64,000 nt of DNA from Pseudomonas panipatensis. GTDB taxonomy: Bacteria; Pseudomonadota; Gammaproteobacteria; Pseudomonadales; Pseudomonadaceae. The notes under the pieces are model-generated. The model ran no database searches. It worked only from the letters and a program-made list of their open reading frames with translations, and was not told where the DNA came from. Position 1 is the stretch's first letter. Each line of letters starts with the position of its first letter. The stretch is taken from contig NZ_FNDS01000001.1 of assembly GCF_900099785.1 (NCBI RefSeq), forward strand, positions 744,001-808,000, read 5' to 3'. This document shows positions 29,247 through 37,370 of the stretch, one piece after another. Position numbers and translations under genes: made by a program.

Positions 29247-29951
29247 ATGCGCCCATTTGGCGTTAACTGGATGCAGCGCTGCGCTCGCCTGCTGGCTGGA
29301 GCCGGCCTGGCCCTGATTCCATTCCTGGCCCAGGCGGCGAGCGAGGACGACCCATGGGAGCGCGTCAACCGGCCGATCTTCGTGTTCAACGACACCCTGG
29401 ATACCTATGCGCTCAAACCGCTGGCGCAGGGCTACCAGAAGGTGACGCCGAACTTCGTGCAGGACGGCATCCATAACTTCTTCAGCAACATCGGCGACGT
29501 GCGCAACCTGATCAACGACCTGTTGCAGGGCAAGGCTCAGCACGCCGGCGTCGACACCAGCCGCCTGCTGTTCAACACCACCTTTGGCCTGGCGGGCTTC
29601 ATCGACGTCGCCACCCACATGGGGCTGCAACGCAACGATGAAGACTTCGGCCAGACCCTCGGCTACTGGGGCGTGGGCAGCGGTCCTTACGTGATGCTGC
29701 CGTTCCTCGGCCCGAGCACCGTACGCGATGCGCCTTCGCTGATCCCGGATGCCTATAGCGGCGCCTATCCCTATGTCGACAATGTCGCCGTGCGTAACAG
29801 CGTGCACGGTGTCGATATCGTCGATACCCGGGCCAACCTGCTGAAGTCGGAAAAACTCATCAGCGGCGACAAGTACACCTTCATCCGCAACGCCTACCTG
29901 CAGAACCGCGAGTTCAAGGTCAAGGATGGCAAGGTCGAAGACGACTTCTGA
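29247..29951 (+). CDS. mlaA: MlaA/VacJ family outer-membrane lipid-asymmetry protein
   Basis: A 234-aa envelope protein of the Mla pathway, which removes mislocalised phospholipids from the outer leaflet. After a signal peptide (LLAGAGLALIPFLAQA) the family core begins DDPWERVNRPIFVFNDTLD, then FFSNIGDVRNLINDLLQGK, GYWGVGSGPYVMLPFLGPST and a C-terminal stretch. There is no Cys at the cleavage site, so it is not lipidated as in E. coli MlaA. A ribosome-binding site (ACAGGAGA) precedes the ATG. Confidence 0.92.
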   Translation: MRPFGVNWMQRCARLLAGAGLALIPFLAQAASEDDPWERVNRPIFVFNDTLDTYALKPLAQGYQKVTPNFVQDGIHNFFSNIGDVRNLINDLLQGKAQHAGVDTSRLLFNTTFGLAGFIDVATHMGLQRNDEDFGQTLGYWGVGSGPYVMLPFLGPSTVRDAPSLIPDAYSGAYPYVDNVAVRNSVHGVDIVDTRANLLKSEKLISGDKYTFIRNAYLQNREFKVKDGKVEDDF

Positions 29952-30125
29952 TCCGATCGGCGCGCAGCCTGGCGCGGAGCTTGATCTCCGCGCCCCGGCG
30001 GGGCCTGTCTTGAACCCTCGGACGGATGGGAGTAGTGTCTGCGCCTTGTCCAATCCGACCCGCGCGGTTTTCACCCCAATGCGCGCCATTTCCATCACTT
30101 CCGGCGCCGTTTGCCTGGATAACCC

Positions 30126-31310
30126 ATGCACAAACCCAGTGCCACGCTGCTGATCATCGATGACGACGAGGTTGTACGTGAAAGCCTCGCCGCCTACCTC
30201 GAAGACAGCGGTTTCAAAGTCCTGCAGGCGAATAATGGCCAGCAGGGACTGCAGGTATTCCAACAAGAACTTCCCGATCTGGTGATCTGCGACCTGCGCA
30301 TGCCGCAGATGGATGGTCTCGAGCTGATTCGTCGGGTCGGCGAAATGGCCGTCGAGACGCCCGTCATCGTGCTTTCCGGCGCTGGCGTGATGAGCGATGT
30401 GGTCGAAGCGCTGCGCCTGGGCGCCGCGGATTACCTGATCAAGCCGCTGGAAGATCTCGCGGTGCTCGAGCATTCGGTGCGTCGCGCCCTCGATCGTGCA
30501 TTCCTGCGTGCCGAGAACCGGCGCTACCGGGAAAAGCTGGAAACCGCCAATCGCGAGCTGCAGGCCAGCCTGAACCTCTTGCAGGAGGACCAGAACGCCG
30601 GCCGCCAGGTGCAGATGAACATGCTTCCGGTGACCCCTTGGGATGCCGATGGCTTGCGCTTCGCCCACCAGATCATTCCCTCGCTTTACCTGTCCGGGGA
30701 CTTCGTCGATTACTTCCGTGTCGACGAGCGGCGCATCGCCTTCTATCTGGCCGACGTGTCCGGTCACGGTGCTTCCTCGGCCTTCGTCACCGTGCTGCTC
30801 AAGTTCATGACCACTCGTCTGCTCTATGAGTCCCGCCGTGGCGGCAGCCTGCCGAAATTCAAGCCATCCGAGGTGCTCAGCCACATCAACCGTGGACTGA
30901 TCAACTGCAAGCTGGGCAAGCACGTGACCATGCTTGGCGGGGTCATCGACCTGGAAACCGATCGCCTGACCTACAGCGTCGGCGGCCATCTGCCGCTGCC
31001 GGTGCTCTATGTCGACGGTGAGGCGCGCTATCTGGAAGGCCGTGGCTTGCCGGTCGGCCTGTTCGAAGAGGCCAGCTATGACGATCGGACCCTGGACTTG
31101 CCGAAGTCCTTCAGTCTGTCCCTGTTCTCCGACGGCATCCTGGATGTGCTGCCGGGGACTACATTGAAAGAAAAGGAGGCGATCCTGCCTGAGCAGGTCG
31201 TCGCCGCCGGCGGCACGCTGGATGGCTTGCGCCAGGTCTTCGGGCTGGCCAAGTTGGGCGAGATGCCGGATGATATCGCCTTGCTGGTGTTGAGCAGGAA
31301 CCTTGCATGA
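30126..31310 (+). CDS. rssB: Response regulator with PP2C-type phosphatase output (RssB-like)
   Basis: A 394-aa cytoplasmic protein. The receiver domain (residues 1-125) has Asp56 (LVICDLRMPQMDG) and Lys in DYLIKPLED; a coiled-coil linker (about 135-165) leads to a PP2C/SpoIIE-like domain. Unlike E. coli RssB, the metal-binding acids appear intact (SGDFVDYF, LADVSGHGASSAF, FSDGILD, PDDIALLVL), so real phosphatase activity is possible. It overlaps the STAS gene by 4 bp, which suggests a partner-switching pair acting on RpoS control. The symbol follows the Pseudomonas locus. Confidence 0.82.
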   Translation: MHKPSATLLIIDDDEVVRESLAAYLEDSGFKVLQANNGQQGLQVFQQELPDLVICDLRMPQMDGLELIRRVGEMAVETPVIVLSGAGVMSDVVEALRLGAADYLIKPLEDLAVLEHSVRRALDRAFLRAENRRYREKLETANRELQASLNLLQEDQNAGRQVQMNMLPVTPWDADGLRFAHQIIPSLYLSGDFVDYFRVDERRIAFYLADVSGHGASSAFVTVLLKFMTTRLLYESRRGGSLPKFKPSEVLSHINRGLINCKLGKHVTMLGGVIDLETDRLTYSVGGHLPLPVLYVDGEARYLEGRGLPVGLFEEASYDDRTLDLPKSFSLSLFSDGILDVLPGTTLKEKEAILPEQVVAAGGTLDGLRQVFGLAKLGEMPDDIALLVLSRNLA

Positions 31311-31789
31311 GTACCGGTAAAATCCAGTTCGCCGAGCAGGATGGCTCCTTCGTCCTGAAGTTCGTGGGCGAAGTCCGACTGACCTTGTGTTCGGCGCTGG
31401 ATGCCACCATTGAAAAAATCTTCGCTGCGTTGAATTTCACGGCGATCATCATCGATCTCACGGAAACTCAGAGCATCGACAGTACCACCCTTGGCCTGCT
31501 GGCCAAGCTGTCGATCCTTTCGCGGCAGAAAGTGGGGCTGTTGCCGACCCTGGTGACCACCAATCCGGACATGACCCGGTTGTTGCAGTCCATGGGCTTC
31601 GATCAGGTATTCAACATCGTTGACCGCCCGATCCCGTGCCCGGAATGCCTGACCGACCTGCCGCCGCAGGATCAGTCCGAGGAAGTGGTGCGCAACAAGG
31701 TGCTGGAGGCCCATCGCATCCTGATGGGGCTCAACGAGTCCAACCGTGAAGCCTTCCACGATCTGGTGAACGCGCTCGAGCGCCACTGA
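31307..31789 (+). CDS. rssC: STAS-domain anti-sigma factor antagonist (RssC-like)
   Basis: A 160-aa protein with a STAS domain (residues 5-110); DLTETQSIDSTTLGLLAKLS contains the conserved Ser/Thr (Ser59) normally phosphorylated by an anti-sigma kinase. A C-terminal extension has a Cys pair (PIPCPECLTDLPPQ) resembling half a zinc site. Its ATG overlaps the rssB stop (ATGA). Dephosphorylation by the upstream PP2C domain is the natural model. Confidence 0.82.
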   Translation: MSTGKIQFAEQDGSFVLKFVGEVRLTLCSALDATIEKIFAALNFTAIIIDLTETQSIDSTTLGLLAKLSILSRQKVGLLPTLVTTNPDMTRLLQSMGFDQVFNIVDRPIPCPECLTDLPPQDQSEEVVRNKVLEAHRILMGLNESNREAFHDLVNALERH

Positions 31790-31819
31790 TCCGCGCGAAA
31801 CCCTCCGATGAAATGCAAG

Positions 31820-31846
31820 CCGGCGCCCTGGGGCGCCGGTTCGTTT
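31820..31846 (+). terminator. Terminator after the rssBC pair
   Basis: CCGGCGCC / GGCGCCGG stem with a CTGG loop, then TTCGTTT. It separates the pair from the convergent tal gene. Confidence 0.7.
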
Positions 31847-31861
31847 CTGCCTGCCTGGCGT

Positions 31862-32782
31862 TCAGCGCCCGCCGAGCAGGGCTTCCAGCTTCTCCTGGTC
31901 GCGGGCGAACAGACGGATGCCCTCGGCCAGCTTTTCCGTGGCCATGGCGTCTTCGTTCATCTGCCAGCGGAAGGTGCTCTCGTCCAGCACCTGGCGTGCC
32001 TCGCCGTTACCCGGCTGAAGGGTGCGTGGCAGTTCGCCCTGGTCGTCGGCCAGTTGTTGCAGCAGGTCAGGGCTGATGGTCAGGCGATCGCAGCCGGCCA
32101 GTTGTTCGATTTGCCCGAGGTTGCGGAAGCTCGCGCCCATCACCACGGTCTTGTAGCCATTGGCCTTGTAGTAGCGGTAGATCCGCGAGACCGATTGCAC
32201 GCCCGGGTCCTCCGCGCCGCTGTAGTCACGGTTGTTGGCCTTCTTGTACCAGTCGTAGATGCGCCCGACGAAGGGGGAGATCAGGAATGCCCCGGCATCG
32301 GCGCAGGCGGCGGCCTGGGCGAAGGAGAAAAGTAGGGTCAAGTTGGTCTGGATGCCGTCGCGCTCTAATTGCTCGGCGGCGCGGATGCCTTCCCAGGTGG
32401 AAGCGATCTTGATCAGCACGCGTTCCTTGCCGATGCCCTGTTCGGCATAGAGGTCGATCAGCCGGCGAGCGCGCTCCAGGGTCGCCGCGCTATCGAACGA
32501 CAGGCGCGCATCGACTTCGGTGGAGATGCGGCCGGGTATTACCCCGAGAATGTCCTTGCCGACTGCCACGGCGAAGCGGTCGCAGGCCAGGCCGGCATCG
32601 CCCTGGCTGGCGGCGGTGGCGCGGACCAGGTGTTCGGCGTAGCGGGGCAGGGCGGCGGCCTTGAGCAGCAGGGAGGGGTTGGTGGTGGCATCCACCGGCT
32701 TCAGGCGGGCAATGGCATCGAAGTCGCCGGTATCGGCGACGACGGTGGTGTACTGCTTGAGTTGTTCCAGCTTGGAGGTCAT
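31862..32782 (-). CDS. tal: Transaldolase
   Basis: A 306-aa cytoplasmic pentose-phosphate enzyme transferring dihydroxyacetone units. The N-terminal [32 protein letters not shown], the Schiff-base Lys in [14 protein letters not shown] and [11 protein letters not shown] are intact, and the length fits TalB-type enzymes. The ATG at 32782 is chosen by family alignment over an upstream start. It is followed 63 bp upstream by dusA on the same strand. Confidence 0.95.
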   Translation of the reverse strand: MTSKLEQLKQYTTVVADTGDFDAIARLKPVDATTNPSLLLKAAALPRYAEHLVRATAASQGDAGLACDRFAVAVGKDILGVIPGRISTEVDARLSFDSAATLERARRLIDLYAEQGIGKERVLIKIASTWEGIRAAEQLERDGIQTNLTLLFSFAQAAACADAGAFLISPFVGRIYDWYKKANNRDYSGAEDPGVQSVSRIYRYYKANGYKTVVMGASFRNLGQIEQLAGCDRLTISPDLLQQLADDQGELPRTLQPGNGEARQVLDESTFRWQMNEDAMATEKLAEGIRLFARDQEKLEALLGGR

Positions 32783-32845
32783 GGCAGGTCTTCCGGTTGC
32801 GGATGCCACGACCTTACCCGAGGCGAACCCCGCGCTCAACGGGAC

Positions 32846-33856
32846 CTAGCGGCCAGAGAGAAGTTCGACCGCCTGATCGAATACCAGGAGCGGGTCGGAT
32901 GCCTTGTGCACGTCCACCGAGAGCAGCTGGCGGAAGCGTCGGGCGCCGGGGAAACCCTGGCCGAGGCCGAGCACATGGCGGGTCACGTGGTGCATGGCAC
33001 CGCCCTCGGCGATATGCCGCTCGATGTAGGGGCGCATCCGCGCCAGGGCCTCGGCGCGGCCGATCACCGGGGTCTCGGCGCCGTACAGCGCCGCGTCCAC
33101 CTGGGCCAGCAGGTAGGGGTTGTGGTATGCCTCGCGGCCGAGCATCACGCCGTCGAAGGTGCGCAGGTGTTCGCGGCACTCCTCCAGGGTCTTGATGCCG
33201 CCGTTGAGGATGATCTCCAGCTCCGGGAAGTCGTGCTTGAGCTGCGCCGCCACTTCATAGCGCAGTGGCGGAACCTCGCGGTTCTCCTTGGGGGACAGGC
33301 CTTCGAGGATGGCGATGCGGGCATGCACGGTGAAGCTGCGGCAGCCGGCGTCGCGCACCTGGCCAACGAAGTCGCAGAGTTCCGCGTAGCTGTCGCGGCC
33401 GTTGATGCCGATCCGATGCTTGACGGTCACGGCGATGCCCACGGCATCGCGCATGGCCTTCACGCAATCGGCCACCAGCGCCGGATGGGCCATCAGGCAG
33501 GCGCCGATCATATTGTGTTGCACGCGGTCGCTGGGACAGCCGACGTTCAGGTTGACCTCGTCATAGCCGGCCTGCTCGGCCATCCGCGCCGCCGCCGCCA
33601 GTTCCGCCGGTACGCTGCCGCCCAGTTGCAACGCCAACGGGTGTTCGCACTCGTCATGGCGCAGGAAGCGATGGCTGTCGCCATGCAGCAGCGCTCCCGT
33701 GGTGACCATCTCGGTATAGAGCAGGGCATGGCTCGACAACTGACGCAGAAAATAGCGGCAGTGCCTATCGGTCCAGTCCATCATCGGCGCCACGGAGAAG
33801 CGGCGGGAGGGCTCAGGGTGCGTGGTTACTGGCTTGGAAGCTGATTCGGCGGGCAT
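32846..33856 (-). CDS. dusA: tRNA-dihydrouridine synthase A
   Basis: A 336-aa flavoenzyme reducing uridines in the tRNA D-loop (U20/U20a in E. coli). RRFSVAPMMDWTDRHCRYF opens the TIM barrel, the catalytic Cys is in VNLNVGCPSDRVQ, and HARIAILEGLSPKENR and IILNGGIKT bind FMN and RNA. The N-terminal 18 residues before SRRFSVAP are likely redefined by the prophage inserted directly upstream. The ATG at 33856 is 102 bp from the integrase start, so its present promoter is provided by phage DNA. Confidence 0.93.
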   Translation of the reverse strand: MPAESASKPVTTHPEPSRRFSVAPMMDWTDRHCRYFLRQLSSHALLYTEMVTTGALLHGDSHRFLRHDECEHPLALQLGGSVPAELAAAARMAEQAGYDEVNLNVGCPSDRVQHNMIGACLMAHPALVADCVKAMRDAVGIAVTVKHRIGINGRDSYAELCDFVGQVRDAGCRSFTVHARIAILEGLSPKENREVPPLRYEVAAQLKHDFPELEIILNGGIKTLEECREHLRTFDGVMLGREAYHNPYLLAQVDAALYGAETPVIGRAEALARMRPYIERHIAEGGAMHHVTRHVLGLGQGFPGARRFRQLLSVDVHKASDPLLVFDQAVELLSGR

Positions 33857-33958
33857 TTCGGTACGTCGTGTTTCGGGGCGTTTTCCGGGGTTTTCGCTTG
33901 TTTCTGACGCCTCGTTGGTACAATGTACCAAGCCCGAAAGCTCGTGTACCAAATCACC

Positions 33959-35092
33959 ATGGCGACCATCAGAAAGCGGAAACGCAAGGACGGCTCGTTC
34001 GGTTATACAGCGCAGATCAGGATCATGCGCGATGGCCAGCAAGTCTATCAGGAATCCCAGACGTTCGACCGGCAGCAGGCCGCCAAGGCCTGGGCGAGCA
34101 AGCGCGAGACCGAGCTGGCCGAGCCGGGGGCGATTGAGCGCGCCAACCGCGGTGGGAGCACCCTGCGGCATATCATCGAGCACTACCTGGAAGAGCACGA
34201 GGTTATCAGGCCGCTCGGCAAGACCAAGCGTGCGACTCTGGCCGCAATCGCTGCCTCTTGGCTCGGCGATGTCACTGACATCAAGCTGAGCAGTCAAACC
34301 CTTGTCGAGTACGCCAAATGGCGAATGGGGAAGGAGGGCGGCGCGGTGCAGGCGCAGACAGTCGGTAACGACCTGTCGCACCTGGGGGCGGTGTTGTCTG
34401 TGGCTCGGCCCGCATGGGGCTTCGAGATCGACGCGCACGCAATGGGTGATGCCCGGAAGGTGCTGAAGAAGCTGGGTATGGTCAGCCGCAGTAAGGAGCG
34501 CGACCGCCGGCCGGAGCCGGGTGAACTCGACAAGTTGCTCGAGCACTTCTTCGAGATGCAGAAGCGCAAGCCCAGCTCGATCAACATGCCCAAGGTGATG
34601 GCCTTCGCCATCTTCTCGACCCGGCGCCAGGAAGAGATTTGTCGTATCCGCTGGGCTGATCTGGATAAGGCCGGCAAGCGTGTTCTGGTGCGGGATATGA
34701 AGAATCCCGGGCAGAAGATTGGCAACGATGTCTGGTGCCATCTGCCGGACGAAGCGATGCGCATCATCGAGACCATGCCTGAGGCCTGCGACGAGATCTT
34801 CCCGTACAACAGTGATTCGGTGTCGGCCTCATGGACCAGGGCCTGCAAGATCGTCGGTGTTGAGGATCTGCACTTCCACGACCTGCGACACGACGGCGTG
34901 AGCCGGCTGTTTGAAATGGACTGGGATATTCCGCGTGTGGCCAGTGTGTCGGGCCATCGGGACTGGAACTCGCTGCGACGCTATACACACATGCGTGGCA
35001 ACGGTGACCCCTATCAGGGGTGGAAGTGGCTGGATCGGATCATTGAGGCACCCGTCGACTTGGGTGCACGGGTGAAGAAAAGGGCGGTCTGA
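33959..35092 (+). CDS. int: Tyrosine-type phage integrase
   Basis: A 377-aa site-specific recombinase. An N-terminal arm-binding region (ATIRKRKRKDGSFGYTAQIR) is followed by a SAM-like core domain and the catalytic domain with Arg223 (FSTRRQEEICRIRW), Lys near 248, His307-x-x-Arg310 (FHDLRHDG), His333 (SGHRDW) and the nucleophile Tyr342 (LRRYTHM). It lies head-to-head with dusA, as in known dusA-specific elements. The ATG at 33959 is preferred over one at 33923 because the family starts at ATIRKRK. A GGGCGGT / ACCGCCC hairpin overlaps its stop codon. Confidence 0.93.
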   Translation: MATIRKRKRKDGSFGYTAQIRIMRDGQQVYQESQTFDRQQAAKAWASKRETELAEPGAIERANRGGSTLRHIIEHYLEEHEVIRPLGKTKRATLAAIAASWLGDVTDIKLSSQTLVEYAKWRMGKEGGAVQAQTVGNDLSHLGAVLSVARPAWGFEIDAHAMGDARKVLKKLGMVSRSKERDRRPEPGELDKLLEHFFEMQKRKPSSINMPKVMAFAIFSTRRQEEICRIRWADLDKAGKRVLVRDMKNPGQKIGNDVWCHLPDEAMRIIETMPEACDEIFPYNSDSVSASWTRACKIVGVEDLHFHDLRHDGVSRLFEMDWDIPRVASVSGHRDWNSLRRYTHMRGNGDPYQGWKWLDRIIEAPVDLGARVKKRAV

Positions 35093-35099
35093 CCGCCCC

Positions 35100-35381
35100 T
35101 TAGCCGGCTCGCCGGGTGTGGCGCCCGTGAAGTTGGTCGTTTTCTTTCTTGGCGGCCAAGCGCCTGGCGTCCAGATAAGAAGCCAGGTCGGCCAGGTGAA
35201 CACCCTTGGCGGTCTTCTGGCTGCCTTCCAAGCGGACTATGGGAAGGTCGATGTCACCAGACATTACCTTGCGCTGGAACATTTCCGGGGTCAGGTGGCT
35301 GAAGTAGTCGGCGCAGACGCGATCTATTGGGATGATCGCCGCGCCATTGTATTGAGCCATCAACAGGAAAGCGGTGTTCAT
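35100..35381 (-). CDS. PrtN-like pyocin activator family protein
   Basis: A 93-aa DNA-binding protein of the PrtN family: NTAFLLMAQYNGAAIIPIDR, VCADYFSHLTPEMFQRKV and HLADLASYLDARR. PrtN activates pyocin genes in P. aeruginosa; next to an integrase the homologue more likely serves as excisionase or regulator. It is the last gene of the leftward operon and its start overlaps the upstream gene by 4 bp. It converges with int. Confidence 0.85.
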   Translation of the reverse strand: MNTAFLLMAQYNGAAIIPIDRVCADYFSHLTPEMFQRKVMSGDIDLPIVRLEGSQKTAKGVHLADLASYLDARRLAAKKENDQLHGRHTRRAG

Positions 35382-35677
35382 CGTTTCGCCCCTCTCGGCT
35401 TCCGCGCTCCATGAGCGCTGGCGGTCCAGCCGAACTGAATGCAGGTGTTCCCGTTCTCCTGCGCCAGGGCGTCGATACGCTCGCCGATGGCGGGAACCAG
35501 ATCAGGCGCTGTGCAGGCGGGGACTGTGATGGAGTGGGTGGTCTTCTCGCCGTTGGGAGCGATCATCCAGACGCTGGCCAGCCAGCGCACAGGACGGCGA
35601 GGCAGAGTCCCGCGCTTCTGTGCGCGGTCCTCTGCGCCCGGTGCGCGACTGGTCATGTAGGTGATCGTGCAGCTCAT
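35378..35677 (-). CDS. Hypothetical phage protein
   Basis: A 99-aa soluble protein with no recognised domain. It has a basic N-terminal half (SRAPGAEDRAQKRGTLPRRP), a beta-rich centre (RWLASVWMIAPNGEKTTHSI) and a basic tail. It overlaps the PrtN-like gene and the preceding gene by 4 bp each, so it is a genuine member of the tightly packed early operon. Confidence 0.7.
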   Translation of the reverse strand: MSCTITYMTSRAPGAEDRAQKRGTLPRRPVRWLASVWMIAPNGEKTTHSITVPACTAPDLVPAIGERIDALAQENGNTCIQFGWTASAHGARKPRGAKR

Positions 35678-36306
35678 GCGGCATTTCCCTGCGCAGGCGA
35701 TTCGGCTGGCATGATGGTATCCAGTGCGTCGCGGCAGGACGGCAGGCCATTACAGTCCTGGTCGTTTAGATCGAACTTCAGGTGCCCCAGCATCAGGCGG
35801 TTAACGTTGTGATTGACGATCACCTGCCACCGATAGGTCGTGCCGTACTTGGCGTTCAGCGCGGCATTGAGTTGGTCGAGCCGGTCGAGGCGGGCCTTGT
35901 CCTTGCTCAACGCTTGGATAAGGTCGACAAATTCGGCTGTCCCTCCGACCTGCTCTGCTGGGGGAACGCCCAGTGCTTCGCCAACCGCGACGATGTCCAG
36001 GGCCATGTCGCAGATGGTGCGTTTGTTGCGGTCACGTTCGGTGCGCGCTGAGTCAAGCTGCGTCTGAAGGAACCTTGCTTCGCTCTCCCAGTGAGCGGCG
36101 GCGCCGCGCAGCTCCTTGTTTTCAATCTTGAGCGCCTCGGCTACGGCTGTTTGCAGGGACAGCTCGCGGATGGCTTTCGTCAATGCGTTGCGCGCGGTGT
36201 TGATGTCCTTGCGGGCCTGACTGAGCCACTGATGGCACTCGGCGCTCATGAGGGCGGCGTCTGCCTGTTCGAGGAGCGCGGCCAGTTGTTGGGTGTTGGT
36301 GGTCAT
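35674..36306 (-). CDS. Hypothetical phage protein with coiled-coil
   Basis: A 210-aa soluble protein. The N-terminal half is helical and coiled-coil-like (LAALLEQADAALMSAECHQW; AEALKIENKELRGAAAHWES). The C-terminal half is mixed, with YRWQVIVNHNVNRLMLG. Proteins of this kind (ead/Ea22-like in general form) are common in early left operons, but I cannot place it in a family. The ATG overlaps the stop of the PP-loop gene. Confidence 0.7.
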   Translation of the reverse strand: MTTNTQQLAALLEQADAALMSAECHQWLSQARKDINTARNALTKAIRELSLQTAVAEALKIENKELRGAAAHWESEARFLQTQLDSARTERDRNKRTICDMALDIVAVGEALGVPPAEQVGGTAEFVDLIQALSKDKARLDRLDQLNAALNAKYGTTYRWQVIVNHNVNRLMLGHLKFDLNDQDCNGLPSCRDALDTIMPAESPAQGNAA

Positions 36307-37370
36307 GCTGCAAGCTCCTTCACGTTGACGGGCTCCCAGTCGCCTTCGCAGAGGCCGTAGGCGCTGGAGCAGGCCGAGGCGTCGTCGGCCTCTGCCATCA
36401 GGTCGTATTGGATACCGCCGCGGGTGGTGCGGGACCACTCCACGGCTTGGCGGATGTTGGCGATGCGGACGATCTCCGCGGCGCTGAGGTCTTGGATGCT
36501 GCCGGCCTGGTGTTTGGCGCTTGCGGCGGCGAAGAACGTCGCGCCGCCGCGTTTCGAGGCTTGCTGGACCAGATCCTCCCACTGCTCGATGCGTTCGATG
36601 TGCTCGGGGAAGCGCAGGGCGATCTCGCGCAATTCGCCCTTGCGGCAGTTGATGCAGGGCATGCAGCCAACTCGGCCCATGCCTTGGCTGTAGAGCGGGT
36701 TGGGCTTTACGCCGGCATAGCGGTGGGCCTCGAAAACGGCTTCCACCGGCCAGGTGAGGATCGGCCGGTAGTTGAACAGCCCGCCGCCCACCTCATCGCA
36801 TTCGGGGAGGTAGCGCCGCGCCTCCGACTCCTCGCGACGCACGCCCTGCCATGACAGCACCATGTTCTGGTCGTCGAGCAGGGGGAGCATCACCTGCTCG
36901 ATGATGACGTTGCGCTTCAGCTCCTCGGTGCAGAACTGGGCCTTGCGGGAGGGGAAGCGTCCTTTCCACAGGCAGAGGTCGAGGAATGGGTTGCCTGTGG
37001 GCTGGAGTACCTCCAGGGCGGCCTCGATGATGGTCTCGGCCACGCCTTGCTCTCGCCACTTGGTTTCGATGTAGCGGCGCTTGCCAGCGATCTGTCGGGA
37101 GAAATCGGCGCGGCGGCGCTCGATGGTCACGCCGGTTACCTGCTCCAGGTAGTCGACGTACTCCAGCGTCAGCTCGTGCTCGTTGCCGGTGTCGGCGAAG
37201 ACGCCACGGAGGTTCGGCACCCCGTGCGCCATGGCCACCAGCAGCGTGGCGGTACTGTCCTTGCCGCCGGAGACGCTGACGATGTTGTGCTGCTGGCCTG
37301 GCACCAGGTCGGTGCCGTACCAGGGGAGTGGCCTGGCCTGCGCAAGCGTGAGTTCGCGGAAGGTGGTCAT
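36303..37370 (-). CDS. PAPS-reductase-like PP-loop protein
   Basis: A 355-aa PP-loop ATP pyrophosphatase family protein. The PP-loop is SGGKDST (residues 34-40); FADTGNEHELTLEYVDYLE fits the adenylate-binding core. A Cys cluster (GCMPCINCRKGELREIA) in the C-terminal half could ligate Fe-S. Relatives include PAPS reductase, FAD synthetase-like proteins and the DNA phosphorothioation enzyme DndC; many phages carry such a gene with unknown role. Here no other sulfur-modification genes are adjacent. It overlaps its downstream neighbour by 4 bp. Confidence 0.82.
   Translation of the reverse strand: MTTFRELTLAQARPLPWYGTDLVPGQQHNIVSVSGGKDSTATLLVAMAHGVPNLRGVFADTGNEHELTLEYVDYLEQVTGVTIERRRADFSRQIAGKRRYIETKWREQGVAETIIEAALEVLQPTGNPFLDLCLWKGRFPSRKAQFCTEELKRNVIIEQVMLPLLDDQNMVLSWQGVRREESEARRYLPECDEVGGGLFNYRPILTWPVEAVFEAHRYAGVKPNPLYSQGMGRVGCMPCINCRKGELREIALRFPEHIERIEQWEDLVQQASKRGGATFFAAASAKHQAGSIQDLSAAEIVRIANIRQAVEWSRTTRGGIQYDLMAEADDASACSSAYGLCEGDWEPVNVKELAA

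Noticed and set aside
33857..34741. An upstream extension of the dusA frame antisense to the integrase
   Set aside because: DusA starts at 33856 by family length; the upstream part is chance open frame opposite int.
36303..37370. Complete DNA phosphorothioation (Dnd) system
   Set aside because: Only one PP-loop gene is present; no DndA, B, D or E-like genes lie nearby.
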